5,819 nt of DNA, from positions 1 through 5,819 of the forward strand of contig CANQIG010000134.1 of assembly GCA_947623765.1 (NCBI GenBank), given 5' to 3'. Every line of letters begins with the position of its first letter. The first letter of the stretch is position 1. Positions 4,784-5,819 of the stretch are shown one piece after another. A program made the translations under genes and the position numbers. The stretch is from an uncultured Clostridia bacterium. Its GTDB lineage: Bacteria; Bacillota; Clostridia; Oscillospirales; Acutalibacteraceae. Under the pieces are notes generated by a model. That model did no database searches, was not told the origin of the DNA, and saw only the letters and a program-made list of their open reading frames with translations.

Positions 4784-4879
4784 CGACCCACCCACGGATC
4801 GGGGACCAACCCCCATCGGGACTTCACCGACCCCGACCTGTGAGCGCGGCAGATTTTTCCGAAAAGGTGGAATACCGAA
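4784..4879 (+). promoter_or_regulatory. Structured rpsO 5' leader, possible S15 autoregulatory RNA
   Basis: An outer helix pairs TCGGGG (4799-4804) with CCCCGA (4831-4836). It extends by two G-C pairs (4796-4797 with 4837-4838) past a bulged A. Directly stacked on its 3' strand is an inner hairpin, TCGG (4816-4819) with CCGA (4827-4830) around a 7-nt loop. An alternative fold pairs GGGG 4801-4804 with CCCC 4811-4814. S15 is known to bind and repress its own mRNA leader in several bacteria using different RNA folds. This leader is a candidate for that, but the match to a known class is not established. AAGGTGG (4864-4870) is the ribosome binding site, 9 nt before the ATG. Confidence 0.5.
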
Positions 4880-5143
4880 ATGCTGAAGAGCGAAAAGACA
4901 GAGATCATCCAGGCGTACGCCCGCCACGAGGGCGACACCGGCTCCCCCGAGGTGCAGATTGCGGTCCTCACGAAGCGCATCAACGACCTCACGGAGCACC
5001 TCCGCCAGAACCAGAAGGACCATCACTCCCGCCGCGGCCTGCTGAAAATGGTCGGCCAGCGCCGGAGCCTTCTCAACTACCTGATGAAGGTGGACATCGA
5101 GCGCTACAGAGCGATCATCGCGAAGCTGGGCATTCGTAAGTAA
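4880..5143 (+). CDS. rpsO: 30S ribosomal protein S15
   Basis: This is 87 residues, within the normal 86-89. S15 is a primary binder of the central domain of 16S rRNA and contacts 23S rRNA in an intersubunit bridge. Diagnostic blocks are HEGDTGSPEVQIAVLTKRI (16-34), LTEHLRQNQKDHHSRRGLL (37-55), VGQRRSLLNYL (58-68) and the ending LGIRK. The protein matches the family over its whole length without gaps I can notice. The gene has its own promoter and leader, is followed by an intrinsic terminator, and precedes pnp, an order widely conserved in bacteria. Confidence 0.98.
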   Translation: MLKSEKTEIIQAYARHEGDTGSPEVQIAVLTKRINDLTEHLRQNQKDHHSRRGLLKMVGQRRSLLNYLMKVDIERYRAIIAKLGIRK

Positions 5144-5171
5144 GCGGATCGCGCAAGCATTGGAGACGAGG

Positions 5172-5201
5172 CGGCTGCGCGAAAAGCGCAGCCGTTTTCT
5201 T
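5172..5201 (+). terminator. Intrinsic terminator after rpsO
   Basis: CGGCTGCGC (5172-5180) and GCGCAGCCG (5186-5194) form a perfect 9-bp stem with a GAAAA loop, followed by TTTTCTT (5195-5201). It should end most rpsO transcripts 28 bp past the stop codon. As no convincing promoter is seen before pnp, partial readthrough may supply pnp mRNA. Confidence 0.9.
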
Positions 5202-5204
5202 CCG

Positions 5205-5226
5205 CGAAGCGCCGTTCGGCGTTTCG
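5205..5226 (+). other. Second hairpin downstream of the rpsO terminator
   Basis: CGAAGCGCCG (5205-5214) pairs with CGGCGTTTCG (5217-5226) over ten positions, one of them a G-T pair, around a very tight loop. No T run follows, so it is unlikely to terminate. It may protect the 3' end of rpsO mRNA against exonucleases or form part of the pnp leader. Confidence 0.55.
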
Positions 5227-5251
5227 TGACTGCCAACCCATTTTTACGCGC

Positions 5252-5313
5252 CGGGTACGTTTAGCAGTGAAACGAGCGCACAGCGCCTGTGCGTTGGTTT
5301 AACTGCTGACCCG
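5252..5313 (+). promoter_or_regulatory. Long stem-loop in the pnp leader
   Basis: Nested pairings build one long hairpin: CGGGT (5252-5256) with ACCCG (5309-5313); AGCAGT (5263-5268) with ACTGCT (5302-5307); AAAC (5270-5273) with GTTT (5297-5300); CGCACAG (5277-5283) with CTGTGCG (5287-5293) around a CGC loop. The 5263-5307 core is almost continuously paired. In E. coli a long pnp leader stem is cut by RNase III and then used by PNPase for autoregulation. An analogous double-stranded element here is an inference from position and shape. Confidence 0.65.
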
Positions 5314-5324
5314 TGCCGCGCGCG

Positions 5325-5338
5325 CCCGGAAAACCGGG
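5325..5338 (+). promoter_or_regulatory. Short hairpin directly before the pnp ribosome binding site
   Basis: CCCGG (5325-5329) and CCGGG (5334-5338) close an AAAA tetraloop, ending five bases before AGGA (5343-5346), which is 6 nt from the pnp ATG. It could limit ribosome access or position the site for regulation. It is small but perfect. Confidence 0.55.
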
Positions 5339-5352
5339 AGAAAGGAAACCGT

Positions 5353-5819
5353 ATGTTTGAAAAGTTCAAGACCTATGAGACCGAGTTCGCCGGCCGTCCG
5401 CTCGTGATCGAGACGGGCAAGATGGCGCAGCTCGCGAACGGCGAATGCCTCGTGCGCTACGGCGACACGGTGGTCCATGTCGCCGCGACCGCCGCGGCAA
5501 AGCCGAGAGACGGGATCGACTTCTTCCCGCTCTCCGTCGACTTTGAGGAGAAGCTCTACTCCGTGGGCAAGATCCCGGGCTCCTTCCTGCGCCGCGAGGG
5601 GAGACCGTCCGAAAAGGCGATCCTCACCTGCCGCATGATCGACCGCCCGATCCGCCCGCTCTTCCCGAAGGATATGCGCAACGACGTCACGATCGTCGCG
5701 ACGGTCATGTCCGTCGATCAGGACAACTCCCCGGAGATCGCCGCGATGGTCGGCACCTCCGTCGCGCTCTCCATCTCCGACATCCCGTGGGACGGCCCGA
5801 TCAGCGGCGTCTCCGTCGG
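5353..5819 (+). CDS. pnp: Polyribonucleotide nucleotidyltransferase (PNPase), N-terminal part
   Basis: The frame opens at ATG 5353 and runs off the right edge, showing 155 codons of an enzyme usually about 700 residues long. PNPase degrades RNA 3' to 5' with phosphate and can run in reverse to add tails. It is a ring trimer and part of RNA-degrading complexes. The visible part is the first RNase PH-like domain: MFEKFKTYETEFAGRPL at the start, GDTVVHVAATAA (41-52), then FFPLSVDFEEKLYSVGKIPGSF (61-82), RREGRPSEKAIL (84-95) and MIDRPIRPLFPK (99-110), all near-invariant blocks. KH and S1 domains would lie beyond the window. The long structured leader and location after rpsO suggest regulation at the RNA level. 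Confidence 0.97.
   Translation, partial: MFEKFKTYETEFAGRPLVIETGKMAQLANGECLVRYGDTVVHVAATAAAKPRDGIDFFPLSVDFEEKLYSVGKIPGSFLRREGRPSEKAILTCRMIDRPIRPLFPKDMRNDVTIVATVMSVDQDNSPEIAAMVGTSVALSISDIPWDGPISGVSV

Noticed and set aside
3049..5139. A 696-codon open frame on the + strand across ogt, degV and rpsO
   Set aside because: It is antisense to two clear genes and overlaps rpsO in another frame. Its translation is Arg/Ala/Asp-rich without family motifs and results from high GC.

Overview
The window looks like chromosomal DNA from a high-GC member of the Bacillota (Clostridia, perhaps Oscillospirales or a related order). The support is the apbE / NusG-domain-II / Gx-transporter gene order, a CopG-type regulator of clostridial character, DegV next to an Ogt-type methyltransferase, the rpsO-pnp pair, and Shine-Dalgarno sites of the AGGAGG type. 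Most genes are rich in G+C (about 70% in the Gx gene by spot count). The stretch carrying the ribbon-helix-helix regulator is close to 50% (183 of 360 bases at 2521-2880), and the acetyltransferase beside it is in between, so this block has a different compositional history. The lineage call is inferred from gene content, not from a search.

Region 1 (1-1803, + strand) is the end of an operon: the C-terminal part of an ApbE flavin transferase, a one-pass membrane protein with an extracytoplasmic NusG-II domain, and a polytopic Gx transporter-family protein. These three families travel together in Gram-positive flavin-dependent membrane redox loci. After the Gx stop codon the last ~79 codons of that gene occur twice more in tandem as 5'-truncated copies, each ending at its own stop (1270-1478 and 1482-1719). 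A strong stem-loop at 1763-1796, flanked by A/T tracts on both sides, then ends the operon and also the convergent minus-strand unit.

Region 2 (1840-2990, - strand) holds a ribbon-helix-helix protein gene followed by a GNAT acetyltransferase gene. In front of the regulator gene is a perfect 18+18 bp inverted repeat containing four TATGCT hexamers. The outer hexamer coincides with the -10 box of a promoter with a perfect TTGACA -35 and 17-bp spacing, which is a classic layout for autorepression. Region 2983-3270 has no recognisable gene; it holds a terminator-shaped hairpin facing + and short repeats near the 3' end of ogt.

Region 3 (3271-4708, - strand) is a degV-ogt operon: a DegV fatty-acid-binding protein, then 9 bp later an O6-methylguanine-DNA methyltransferase. 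A good promoter lies upstream of degV and is divergent from that of rpsO.

Region 4 (4749-5819, + strand) is rpsO with its promoter and a structured leader, an intrinsic terminator, and the start of pnp. The 209-bp gap between rpsO and pnp is packed with RNA hairpins, including one of about 45 nt. This resembles the logic of the structured, autoregulated rpsO and pnp leaders known in other bacteria. The strongest candidates for something undescribed are the tandem array of Gx 3' ends, the four-hexamer operator with its RHH-GNAT pair, and the two RNA leaders.
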